From NCBI GenBank assembly GCA_946404405.1, contig CAMJDL010000004.1, positions 1 to 64,000 of the forward strand: 64,000 bases of DNA, in the 5' to 3' direction. The translations under genes and the position numbers were made by a program. A model generated the notes under the pieces. It had not been told where the DNA came from. It ran no database searches and saw only the letters and a program-made list of their open reading frames with translations. This stretch comes from an uncultured Prevotella sp. Lineage in GTDB: Bacteria; Bacteroidota; Bacteroidia; Bacteroidales; Bacteroidaceae. This document shows, piece by piece, positions 28,342 through 37,646 of the stretch. Numbering within the stretch: position 1 is the first letter of the stretch; every line of letters begins with the position of its first letter.

Positions 28342-29385
28342 GTGAAGAAGATTGTTTTTGCAGTGTTGGCAGTGGCATTGGTATGCCAGCCTGCTGACGC
28401 ACAGTTTTTAAAGAAACTGTTTAAGAAAAAGGCCAAGACAGAGAAGAAGGCCTCTAGTAAAGCCGACGGTATTGATGACGATGCTCAGACGGCTATGGTA
28501 GACATTGCGACATTAGTAGATAATACAAACAACCGCAATGCTTTTATGGGTATCCCTCTTGGGATTAAGGGCGAACGTTTCGAAAAGCAGTTGTTAGAAA
28601 AGGGCTTTACTGAGCGTAAGCCTGAAGGAAAACAGACTGCCAAGTCGTATATCTACGATGGTGAAATATTTGGCACTCGTGCTACCGTTACGCTAGCTGT
28701 GTCGGATCAGACTGATCGCGTCTATGCTGTTGATGTGACTGATGAGACCATTTATAATTCGGAGAAAGATGTCAAGGCTCGTTTCGTACAAGTGAAGAAG
28801 GAATTGCAGCAGGTCTATGGTAATGGCTATGTGGATAATCAAGGCGAAGCCTATACTATTCAGACACGTCTAGGCACTGTTAATCTCCATTATGAGCGTG
28901 GTTCTCTGACGAGTAGCTATTCGCTGGGTTTTACGCTTGACGATGCCAAAGCCTATCAGATGGCCTATTTGGAAATGGAAGATAAAGAGTATGAGACGGT
29001 TCCCCGTAAAATCGAAGTAGGATTGGCAGCAGCATGTAACCATACCGATTTGGTCGGTTTAGGGGTACGCTTGTTGCAGAATCGTACGGTCAAGGGCGCT
29101 CAGGCCATGTTAGGAAGTTACGACTACGCATTAGGAAAGGCAACGGCAAAAGTAGTCCCAGCCTCCTTTAAGATGGATAACTATCAGGCTACAGCTTCAT
29201 TGGCTCGTAAAAAACAGGCTATCACTGTTGTCACGTTGACGGCTACTGATGATGCTGAAGCTGTGTGTAAAGATTTAAAGACGTATGGTTTCGTTTCTGA
29301 TGACCAGAAAATATGGCGTCAGGGTAAGATGACGGCTGTGGTTTCAACCGATAAAGAGGGCCGTGTCGTACTAACACTACGTTAA
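28342..29385 (+). CDS. Secreted protein of unknown function
   Basis: I do not recognise this 347-aa protein. It starts at a GTG (MKKIVFAVLAVALVCQPADAQ), a clear signal peptide, then has a short Lys-rich stretch (FLKKLFKKKAKTEKKASSK) and a mixed alpha/beta body. The segment FMGIPLGIKGERFEKQLLEKG resembles small periplasmic domains in which a ligand or peptide is held, but no family can be named. It stands between recQ and guaB with a heptad array upstream and no evident promoter. The GTG start was chosen because the signal peptide begins exactly there. Confidence 0.75.
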   Translation: MKKIVFAVLAVALVCQPADAQFLKKLFKKKAKTEKKASSKADGIDDDAQTAMVDIATLVDNTNNRNAFMGIPLGIKGERFEKQLLEKGFTERKPEGKQTAKSYIYDGEIFGTRATVTLAVSDQTDRVYAVDVTDETIYNSEKDVKARFVQVKKELQQVYGNGYVDNQGEAYTIQTRLGTVNLHYERGSLTSSYSLGFTLDDAKAYQMAYLEMEDKEYETVPRKIEVGLAAACNHTDLVGLGVRLLQNRTVKGAQAMLGSYDYALGKATAKVVPASFKMDNYQATASLARKKQAITVVTLTATDDAEAVCKDLKTYGFVSDDQKIWRQGKMTAVVSTDKEGRVVLTLR

Positions 29386-29410
29386 ATCCTATTAATAATA
29401 GGAGAAAATG

Positions 29411-29442
29411 CTTGCTGTCTCAGAAAAAATGAGTAATTTTGC
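29411..29442 (+). promoter_or_regulatory. Probable promoter of guaB
   Basis: TAATTTTGC (29434-29442) fits the -7 consensus TAnnTTTG. A weaker CTTG lies 19 bp upstream at 29411-29414. The guaB ATG follows 28 bp downstream after an AAAGGAG that can serve as a ribosome-binding site. Confidence 0.6.
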
Positions 29443-29458
29443 ACGCAATAAAATTTAA

Positions 29459-30952
<1,494 letters not shown>

Positions 30953-30954
30953 TC

Positions 30955-32379
30955 ATGAAGAGAAAACTGTTTAGCTTGCTGTTGCTGGCTGCAACGGCAG
31001 TCCATGCACAAAAGACAGACCCCGTCATCATGACCGTTGCAGGCGTTGACGTGCCACGTTCTGAGTTTGAGTATTCATACAATAAGAACAATACTGATGG
31101 TGTCATTGATAAGAAATCAATAGAAGAGTATGTTGACCTTTTTGTTAATTACAAACTGAAGGTGCAGGCTGCTCTGGATGCCAAATATGATACACTGACA
31201 TCGTTTCAGACGGAATTTGCCCAGTATCGTGATCAGCAGGTGTTGCCCACCTTTGTCACAGATGCCGATATGTTGGCTGAGGCTCATAAGGTGTATGACC
31301 AGACAAAGGAAAATATTGGCCCTGACGGATTGGTAAACGCTGCCCATATACTGATTCTGACTCCTCAGAAGGCAACGGAAGAACAACAGCGTGATGCCAA
31401 GCGTCGCATTGATTCAGTATATAGCGCCTTAAAGGCTGGCGCAGATTTCGAAGCTTTAGCTAAACAGGTTTCTCAAGACCCTGGTTCTGCCCGTCGTGGT
31501 GGTTTGTTAGGCTGGTTTAGTCGTCACCAGATGATTAAGGAATTTGAGGATGAGGCTTTTGCATTACAACCGGGCCAGATGAGCAAACCATTTCAGTCTC
31601 CTTATGGTTGGCATATCATTTTATTGAAGGAACGCAAGCAACTGGAGCCATTTGACTTTCATCGCGAGAGTATCTTCAAGTACATGGAACAGCGTGGTGT
31701 GCGCAATGCGATTACCGAGCGTAAATTAGATGCTATGGTAAAGGCTTCCGATAATTCGAAGACACGTGAGATGTTTATCAAAGACCGTACAGATTCATTG
31801 TCACAGGTTGATCCTGAGATGCGCTATCTCATCAAGGAGTATCATGATGGTCTGCTGCTTTATGAAATCAGCAACCGTACTATTTGGGAGAAAGCGGCTA
31901 AGGATGAAGAGACGCTGGCCCTCTATTTTAAGAAGAATAAGAAAAAGTATCAGTGGGATGAACCCCGTTTTAAGGGTATGGCTTATCATGTCAAGCAACA
32001 GAGTGATGTGAAGGCTGTAGCTAATTGCGTTAAGAAACTGAAGTTTGATGCCTGGAATGAAGCGCTTCGTACCACCTTCAATGGCGATTCTATCATTCGT
32101 ATTCGTGTAGAAAAGGGATTGTTCAAGAAGGGTGATAATGGATTGATTGATCGTGAGTGCTTTAAGGTTGCTGATGCCAAGGTGGATAGTGTCAAAGGTT
32201 ATCCTATCGATGCTGTCTATGGTAAAATGCTGAAAAAACCAGAAGACTATACGGATGTGCGAGGTCTGGTGACAGCCGACCTACAGGATGAGATGGAACG
32301 TTTTTGGGTTGCTGACTTGCGCAAGAAGTACCCTGTTACTATCAATGAGAATGTTTTAAAGACTGTCAATAAGCACTGA
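30955..32379 (+). CDS. Periplasmic peptidyl-prolyl isomerase (PpiC/SurA-like)
   Basis: A signal peptide (MKRKLFSLLLLAATAVHA) precedes a SurA-type N-terminal helical region and one parvulin domain (about residues 125-230: HILILTPQKATEE, FEALAKQVSQDPGSARRGG, YGWHIILLKERK). The C-terminal 240 residues are probably a second, degenerate isomerase or chaperone region. Proteins of this kind help outer-membrane proteins fold in the periplasm. It is the first of two adjacent SurA-like genes and sits 2 bp after guaB, a common Bacteroidota arrangement. An imperfect hairpin plus heptad array follows the stop. Confidence 0.88.
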   Translation: MKRKLFSLLLLAATAVHAQKTDPVIMTVAGVDVPRSEFEYSYNKNNTDGVIDKKSIEEYVDLFVNYKLKVQAALDAKYDTLTSFQTEFAQYRDQQVLPTFVTDADMLAEAHKVYDQTKENIGPDGLVNAAHILILTPQKATEEQQRDAKRRIDSVYSALKAGADFEALAKQVSQDPGSARRGGLLGWFSRHQMIKEFEDEAFALQPGQMSKPFQSPYGWHIILLKERKQLEPFDFHRESIFKYMEQRGVRNAITERKLDAMVKASDNSKTREMFIKDRTDSLSQVDPEMRYLIKEYHDGLLLYEISNRTIWEKAAKDEETLALYFKKNKKKYQWDEPRFKGMAYHVKQQSDVKAVANCVKKLKFDAWNEALRTTFNGDSIIRIRVEKGLFKKGDNGLIDRECFKVADAKVDSVKGYPIDAVYGKMLKKPEDYTDVRGLVTADLQDEMERFWVADLRKKYPVTINENVLKTVNKH

Positions 32380-32382
32380 TGC

Positions 32383-32425
32383 GGGCAAGGCAGGCTTCGC
32401 CCTAGTGAATAGAGAAGAGTGAAAA
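32383..32425. repeat. Hairpin plus TGAATAG array between the two PPIase genes
   Basis: GGGCAAGGCAGGCTTCGCCC (32383-32402) forms an imperfect hairpin. It is followed by CTAGTGAATAGAGAAGAG, the start of a degenerate heptad array. The same arrangement with a perfect hairpin is found at 33906. Confidence 0.7.
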
Positions 32426-33904
32426 TTGAAACGAATTAAAATGAGCAAATTTAATATTTTGAAGATGAACAATCGAATAGTGGTGTTGTTATTCACTATT
32501 TACTGTTCACTATTCATTAGCCACGCAGTGGCGCAGACTGTGGCGCAGACCGACTCCATCGGAACGGTTGTCGATGAGGTGATTTGGGTTGTTGGCGATG
32601 AGGCTATCCTAAAGTCTGATGTGGAGGCCATGCGTATTCAGGGCCAACAGGAGGGTATGCATTGGAAAGGCGACCCCGACTGTGCTATTCCTGAGCAGAT
32701 TGCCGTACAGAAGTTGTTCCTGAATCAGGCTATTATTGATAGTGTCGAGGTGACTGAGGCCGAAATATCACAAGGTGTAGAACAGTATCTGGAGAATATG
32801 ATTTCCGTGATTGGCTCTCGTGAGAAACTCGAGGAGTATCATAAGAAGAATATCAGTCAGATTCGTGCTGACCTGCGTGAGTCATATCGTGAGCGCCAGA
32901 TGGTTCAAGGTATGCAGCAGAAACTGGTCAAGGATCTGACAGTTACACCTGCAGAGGTACGCCGTTACTTTAAGGACCTGCCACAGGATAGTATTCCTTT
33001 TGTTCCAACAGAAGTTGAGGTACAGATTATTACGCAACAGCCCCGTATTGATCAAGAAGAAATAAACCGTGTCAAAGAGGAACTGCGTGACTATACAAAT
33101 CGCATCAACAAAGGTGACGCTTCTTTCCAGACATTGGCACGCTTGTATTCTGAGGACCCAGGTACGGCTCGCCGTGGTGGTGAACTTGACTATACAGGTC
33201 GTGGAATGCTCGATCCTGCCTTTGCCAATGTGGCTTTTGGATTGACTGATCCCAAGAAGGTGTCAAAGATTGTCGAGTCTGAATTTGGTTATCATATTAT
33301 CCAGCTCATAGATAAACGAGGGGACAAGATTAAGGTGCGTCATATTCTGCGAAAGCCTGTCGTCAGCGATGATGCTATTCTCAAGGCTTTGTCACGTCTT
33401 GATACCGTAGCCATATCTATACGCAAGGGAGAAGTTCCTGAGATGCTGAAAGCTTTCGTAAATCCTGAGAAACCGATAGAGACATTTACCTTCGAGGATG
33501 CGGTATCTGTCTTTTCTGACGATAAGGATACCCGCAACAATAATGGATTGATGTTCAATGTCACTCAGGAGGGACAGCGAACCTCTCGTTTTAAGTTGGC
33601 AGATTTGCCCGCAGAGGTGGCTAAAGTTGTCGACACGTTGCAGATTGGAGGCGTTTCAATGCCTTTCCAAATGATTAATGAGCGTGGTAAAACTGTTTGC
33701 GCTATTGTAAAGCTGAAGAATCGTACAGAGGGACATAAGGCTACCATTACCGAGGATTTTCAGGTTATGAAGAATCTGGTTTTGGCTAAACGTCGTGAAG
33801 AGGTTCTCCATGATTGGGTTGTCAAGCGTATCAAGTCTACTTATGTTCGTATTAACGACCGCTATCGTAACTGCAATTTTGAATACGAAGGTTGGGTGAG
33901 ATAG
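32426..33904 (+). CDS. Periplasmic chaperone/peptidyl-prolyl isomerase, SurA-like
   Basis: SurA escorts outer-membrane proteins. The N-terminal SurA domain begins near VVDEVIWVVGDEAILKSDVE, and a parvulin domain spans about residues 190-300 (EVQIITQQPRIDQEE, FQTLARLYSEDPGTARRGGE, FGYHIIQLIDKRG). A second, weaker one follows (KVRHILRKPVV). The frame opens at TTG 32426, but ATG 32441 or, better, ATG 32465 gives a normal signal peptide (MNNRIVVLLFTIYCSLFISHAVAQ). The core of that signal peptide is coded by a TATTCAC-type 7-bp repeat that is complementary to the TGAATAG array just upstream. It belongs with the preceding isomerase and the following OstA-like gene as an outer-membrane assembly cluster. 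Confidence 0.88.
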   Translation: MKRIKMSKFNILKMNNRIVVLLFTIYCSLFISHAVAQTVAQTDSIGTVVDEVIWVVGDEAILKSDVEAMRIQGQQEGMHWKGDPDCAIPEQIAVQKLFLNQAIIDSVEVTEAEISQGVEQYLENMISVIGSREKLEEYHKKNISQIRADLRESYRERQMVQGMQQKLVKDLTVTPAEVRRYFKDLPQDSIPFVPTEVEVQIITQQPRIDQEEINRVKEELRDYTNRINKGDASFQTLARLYSEDPGTARRGGELDYTGRGMLDPAFANVAFGLTDPKKVSKIVESEFGYHIIQLIDKRGDKIKVRHILRKPVVSDDAILKALSRLDTVAISIRKGEVPEMLKAFVNPEKPIETFTFEDAVSVFSDDKDTRNNNGLMFNVTQEGQRTSRFKLADLPAEVAKVVDTLQIGGVSMPFQMINERGKTVCAIVKLKNRTEGHKATITEDFQVMKNLVLAKRREEVLHDWVVKRIKSTYVRINDRYRNCNFEYEGWVR

Positions 33905-33905
33905 C

Positions 33906-33966
33906 GGACGAAGCACGCTTCGTCCTAGTGAAGAGTGAATAGTGAATAGTGAAGGGTGAAAAGTGA
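33906..33966. repeat. Perfect hairpin plus TGAATAG heptad array upstream of the OstA-like gene
   Basis: GGACGAAG and CTTCGTCC (33906-33913, 33918-33925) form an 8-bp stem with loop CACG. Six 7-bp units follow without a break: CTAGTGA, AGAGTGA, ATAGTGA, ATAGTGA, AGGGTGA, AAAGTGA (33925-33966). The array is complementary to four CACTATT units at 34015-34042 inside the next gene. Confidence 0.85.
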
Positions 33967-35606
33967 AGGAGAAAAGGTTTTCAATCATGCAGATGTGTTG
34001 GATAGTGTGTATAGCACTATTCACTATTCACTATTCACTATTCACTAGCGCAAAGCCCGTAAAACGGGCAAAGCGCGTAGAAGATAAACGTGTCTATCTG
34101 GTTCATTCCGACAATCTGCACTACGACCAGTTCCGTAATAACGACGCACAGGTGCTGCATGGCAACGTTCATTTTCGTCATGCAGGTGCCAACCTCTACT
34201 GTGACAGTGCCCATTTCTATGAACAGTCGAATAGTTTCGAGGCTTTTGGTCATGTTAAGATGACGCAGGGTGATACTCTCCGTCTTACCAGCGATTATGC
34301 CTATTACGATGGTAATGCCCAACTGGCGCAGGCTCGCTATAATGTTATCTTGAAGCATCGTAAGTCGACGCTTTATTGTGACTCTCTCGACTTTGACCGC
34401 ATGTATAGTTTCGGAAATTTCTTCGAAGGCGGAAAACTGGTTGATGGTACGGCAGTGTTGACTTCCGACTGGGGCGAATACCATACGGACACGAAAATGG
34501 CTATGTTCTACTATGATGTCCGGTTGCGTGATAAGAAGTTTTATCTTACTACCGATTCTCTTTTTTATGACACCCGTACGTCTCGTGCCCATATCGTTGG
34601 ACCGTCGAATATAACATCGGGAAGCAGTCACATCTATAGCGAGGATGGCTACTATAATACAAAAACTGAACAATCGGAACTGTTCGGCCGTTCTGTCATG
34701 AAGGACGGTGGTAAGACGCTTATTGGCGACAGCGTTTATCATAATGCTAAGACGGGCCTTAATCATGCTTATAATAACGTGATTTATACCGACTCTGTTA
34801 ATAAGAATATGCTGACAGGCGACTATGCCGAATATAATGACTCTACGGGATATGCAATGGCCACTAATCGTGCGGTGGCTTATGATTTTTCCCAGAGGGA
34901 TACGTTGTATATGCATGCCGACACTTTCAAGATCTTTACATTCAATATCCGTACCGATTCTGTCTATCGAAAGGTCCACGCATTTAATAAGGTGCGTGCC
35001 TATCGCCGTGATGTGCAGGCGGTGTGCGACTCGCTGGTCTACTCTTCACTCGATTCTTGCATGTATATGTACCGCGACCCGATAGTCTGGAACAATAGTC
35101 AGCAACTTACCGGTGAGGAGATACGGGTGTATATGAAGGACTCTACGGTAGACCATGCCCATGTCATTAATCAGGCGTTCTCTGTCGAGATGCTTCATGA
35201 CTCTGTCCATTTCAATCAGATTTCTTCGAAGGACATGAAGGCTTTCTTCCAAAAGGGTGAGATGCGTGAGGCACAGGCTATTGATAATGTGCTGATAATC
35301 TATTATCCCATAGATGAAGCCGATTCCTCTCTTATCCTTCTTAATTATCAGGAGACTTCTTTGGCCAAGTTGTTTTTCGAGAATCGAAAAATGAAACGAG
35401 CATGGACCAATAAGTCGTCGGGTACCATGTATCCTATGACGCAGATTCCCCCAGATAAGTATTTCCTGCCAGGATACAACTGGTTCGATTATGTCCGTCC
35501 GCTTGACAAAGACGATATCTTCAATTGGCGTCCTAAGAAGGCTGGAACGGAACTTAAAGAACAGAAACGCCGTACCCCTCCAGGTAAAAAGGTTCGTAAG
35601 GAATGA
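33963..35606 (+). CDS. OstA/LptA-like outer-membrane LPS assembly protein
   Basis: After the signal peptide the protein is a long ladder of short beta repeats of the OstA/LptA kind (VYLVHSDNLHYDQF, VLHGNVHFRHAG, LYCDSAHFYEQ, FEAFGHVKMTQGDTL). This fold binds LPS or lipid in the periplasmic bridge; the length (547 aa) suggests an extended version rather than plain LptA. The GTG at 33963 lies inside the repeat array, so ATG 33987 (MQMCWIVCIALFTIHYSLF) is the likely start. The signal peptide core ALFTIHYSLFTS is literally a translated CACTATT repeat. The 3' end overlaps the mutL start by 4 nt. Confidence 0.82.
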   Translation: MKEKRFSIMQMCWIVCIALFTIHYSLFTSAKPVKRAKRVEDKRVYLVHSDNLHYDQFRNNDAQVLHGNVHFRHAGANLYCDSAHFYEQSNSFEAFGHVKMTQGDTLRLTSDYAYYDGNAQLAQARYNVILKHRKSTLYCDSLDFDRMYSFGNFFEGGKLVDGTAVLTSDWGEYHTDTKMAMFYYDVRLRDKKFYLTTDSLFYDTRTSRAHIVGPSNITSGSSHIYSEDGYYNTKTEQSELFGRSVMKDGGKTLIGDSVYHNAKTGLNHAYNNVIYTDSVNKNMLTGDYAEYNDSTGYAMATNRAVAYDFSQRDTLYMHADTFKIFTFNIRTDSVYRKVHAFNKVRAYRRDVQAVCDSLVYSSLDSCMYMYRDPIVWNNSQQLTGEEIRVYMKDSTVDHAHVINQAFSVEMLHDSVHFNQISSKDMKAFFQKGEMREAQAIDNVLIIYYPIDEADSSLILLNYQETSLAKLFFENRKMKRAWTNKSSGTMYPMTQIPPDKYFLPGYNWFDYVRPLDKDDIFNWRPKKAGTELKEQKRRTPPGKKVRKE

Positions 35607-37441
35607 CTGATGTAATAGCTCTTCTGCCTGATAGCGTGGCCAACCAGATTGCTGCTGGTGAGGTCATCCAGCGTCCAGCTTCCGTCATTAAGGAGTTGGT
35701 TGAAAATGCTGTTGATGCCGGTGCGAAGGTGATTAATGTGTTGGTGGTCGATGCCGGGCGCACCTCTATTCAGGTTATCGATGATGGCTGTGGCATGTCA
35801 ATGACGGATGCTCGCTTGGCTTTTGAACGCCATGCTACCAGCAAGATTCGTCAGGCTGATGACCTTTTCTCGCTTCATACGATGGGCTTCCGCGGTGAGG
35901 CTTTGCCTTCTATTGCTGCCGTGGCACAGGTAGAGTTACGTACCCGTCGTCAGGAAGACGAGATTGGTACCTGTCTGACGCTGTCTGGTTCTCATGTAGT
36001 AGGGCAGGAGCCTTGCTCATGTGCAGTGGGGTGTAGCTTCACGGTCAGCAATCTTTTTTTTAACGTTCCGGCTCGTCGTAAGTTCTTGAAGACCAATGCA
36101 ACCGAACTTAATAATATTCTGACGTCTTTTGAGCGTATCGTGTTAGTATATCCTGAGATTTGTTTTACGCTTCATAGTAATGGTCAGGAACTGCTGAATC
36201 TGCGTAGTGGCTCGTTGCGCCAACGTATTACCGATGTCTATGGTCGTCGTTATGGACAGGATTTGTTGCCTGTTGGTGTCGAAACCTCGCTTTGTAGTAT
36301 TACTGGTTTCGTAGCTAAACCTGAGGCTGCCCGTAAGAAGGGCGTTCATGAATGTTTCTTTGTCAATGGACGCTATATGAAACATCCGTATTTCCATAAA
36401 GCTGTGGCTCAAGCTTACGACAGATTGATTCCTACGGGCGCGCATGTACCTTATTTTATATATTTTAATGTCAACCCTGCCGATATCGATGTTAATATCC
36501 ATCCTACGAAGACGGAGATTAAGTTTGAGAACGAACAACCAATATGGCAGATATTGACTGCAGCCGTTCATGATGCCATTGGTCAGTTCTGTGAAATTCC
36601 GCAGATAGACTTCGACACAGAGGGCAAGCCCGAGATTCCTGTATACGATCCGAGTCTGGCAGTCCCAACTAGTCTCTCTAGTAGAACTAGTCCTACTAGT
36701 ATGCCTAGTCCCAGCTACAACCCCTTTAAACAAAAAACCTCAAATGATTGGCAGCGACTCTATGAAGGACTGCCGTCTTCTGAGGAGAAGGCGCAGCCTG
36801 CTCCCTCTCTCTTCGACGAACAGTCTGATGCTGCCTCTCCATCCTCTAACCCCACACCTCTCACTTCCGACCTCTCACCTCTTCACTATCAGTATAAAGG
36901 CCGTTATGTGATGACGGCTGTGAAGTCGGGATTGATGATTATCGATCAGCATCGTGCTGATATGCGTATTCGATACGAACGCTATATGCGTCAGCTTGCC
37001 GACACGCCATCGCAGACCCAGCGCCTGCTCTTTACTGAGACTGTCGACCTGACGCCTGCCGAGGCTGCATTGATGCCTGAATTGTTGCCGGCACTTGCTT
37101 CCGTTGGTTTCGACCTGACCCCATTAGGACCCGTAAGCTATGCCGTTGCCGGTGTACCGGCCGATATCGAGGGCGTCGACCCGGTTGGATTGTTGCACGA
37201 CATCCTTGCCGATGCAGATGCTTCCTTGCCTCTTAACTCTCATCTTTCACCTCTAACTTCCCGTTTGGCCCTTACTTTGGCACGTAAGGCTGCCATTTCC
37301 TATGGCGAAGTACTCTCAAACGATGAGATGGATTTGTTGGTTAACCATCTGTTTGCTTGTAGCGATGTTAATCACACACCTGATGGGAAAACCATTCTAA
37401 CTATTCTACCACAACAGGATATTGAACGATTAATGGGGTAA
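35603..37441 (+). CDS. mutL: DNA mismatch repair protein MutL
   Basis: MutL is the ATP-dependent matchmaker of mismatch repair. The GHKL ATPase motifs are clear: NQIAAGEVIQRPASVIKELV, VIDDGCGM, RHATSKI and GFRGEALPSIAAVA. The dimerisation domain is at the C terminus (about residues 430-612). The linker between them (about 350-430) is coded in part by repeat DNA: ACTAGT units at 36668-36700 and CTCACCTCTTCAC-type heptads at 36858-36890; a similar heptad lies at 37228-37262 inside the C-terminal domain. It overlaps the OstA-like gene by 4 nt (ATGA). Confidence 0.95.
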   Translation: MTDVIALLPDSVANQIAAGEVIQRPASVIKELVENAVDAGAKVINVLVVDAGRTSIQVIDDGCGMSMTDARLAFERHATSKIRQADDLFSLHTMGFRGEALPSIAAVAQVELRTRRQEDEIGTCLTLSGSHVVGQEPCSCAVGCSFTVSNLFFNVPARRKFLKTNATELNNILTSFERIVLVYPEICFTLHSNGQELLNLRSGSLRQRITDVYGRRYGQDLLPVGVETSLCSITGFVAKPEAARKKGVHECFFVNGRYMKHPYFHKAVAQAYDRLIPTGAHVPYFIYFNVNPADIDVNIHPTKTEIKFENEQPIWQILTAAVHDAIGQFCEIPQIDFDTEGKPEIPVYDPSLAVPTSLSSRTSPTSMPSPSYNPFKQKTSNDWQRLYEGLPSSEEKAQPAPSLFDEQSDAASPSSNPTPLTSDLSPLHYQYKGRYVMTAVKSGLMIIDQHRADMRIRYERYMRQLADTPSQTQRLLFTETVDLTPAEAALMPELLPALASVGFDLTPLGPVSYAVAGVPADIEGVDPVGLLHDILADADASLPLNSHLSPLTSRLALTLARKAAISYGEVLSNDEMDLLVNHLFACSDVNHTPDGKTILTILPQQDIERLMG

Positions 37442-37508
37442 TAATTTATGCGTTTAGACCCCTTTAAAGCATTTTTTTTTCATTTTTTTTTAAAAAAAAC
37501 CAATTTTT

Positions 37509-37541
37509 CTTGCGCAGTATAGAAAAAAATACTATCTTTGC
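37509..37541 (+). promoter_or_regulatory. Promoter of the 37647 envelope operon
   Basis: TATCTTTGC (37533-37541) lies 20 bp after CTTG (37509-37512). The implied leader of about 100 nt before the ATG at 37647 is AT-rich and has no obvious hairpin or riboswitch. The two genes that follow have the codon bias of abundant proteins. Confidence 0.65.
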
Positions 37542-37646
37542 ACCGATTTATAGGCTTTAAGCCATGACTATGTCGTGTGAATAAACCAATAAGAGAAAGT
37601 AATAATAAGATATAAGTTTTACAATATTAATTTAAAATTAAGTTCA

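Noticed and set aside
34038..34979. 313-codon minus-strand frame opposite the OstA-like gene
   Set aside because: There is no recognisable domain or signal, and the plus-strand protein has clear OstA-type repeats throughout.
37480..37506. Riboswitch or terminator in the T/A-rich stretch before the 37647 gene
   Set aside because: The sequence is only runs of T and A without a GC stem; no known riboswitch core could be made out.
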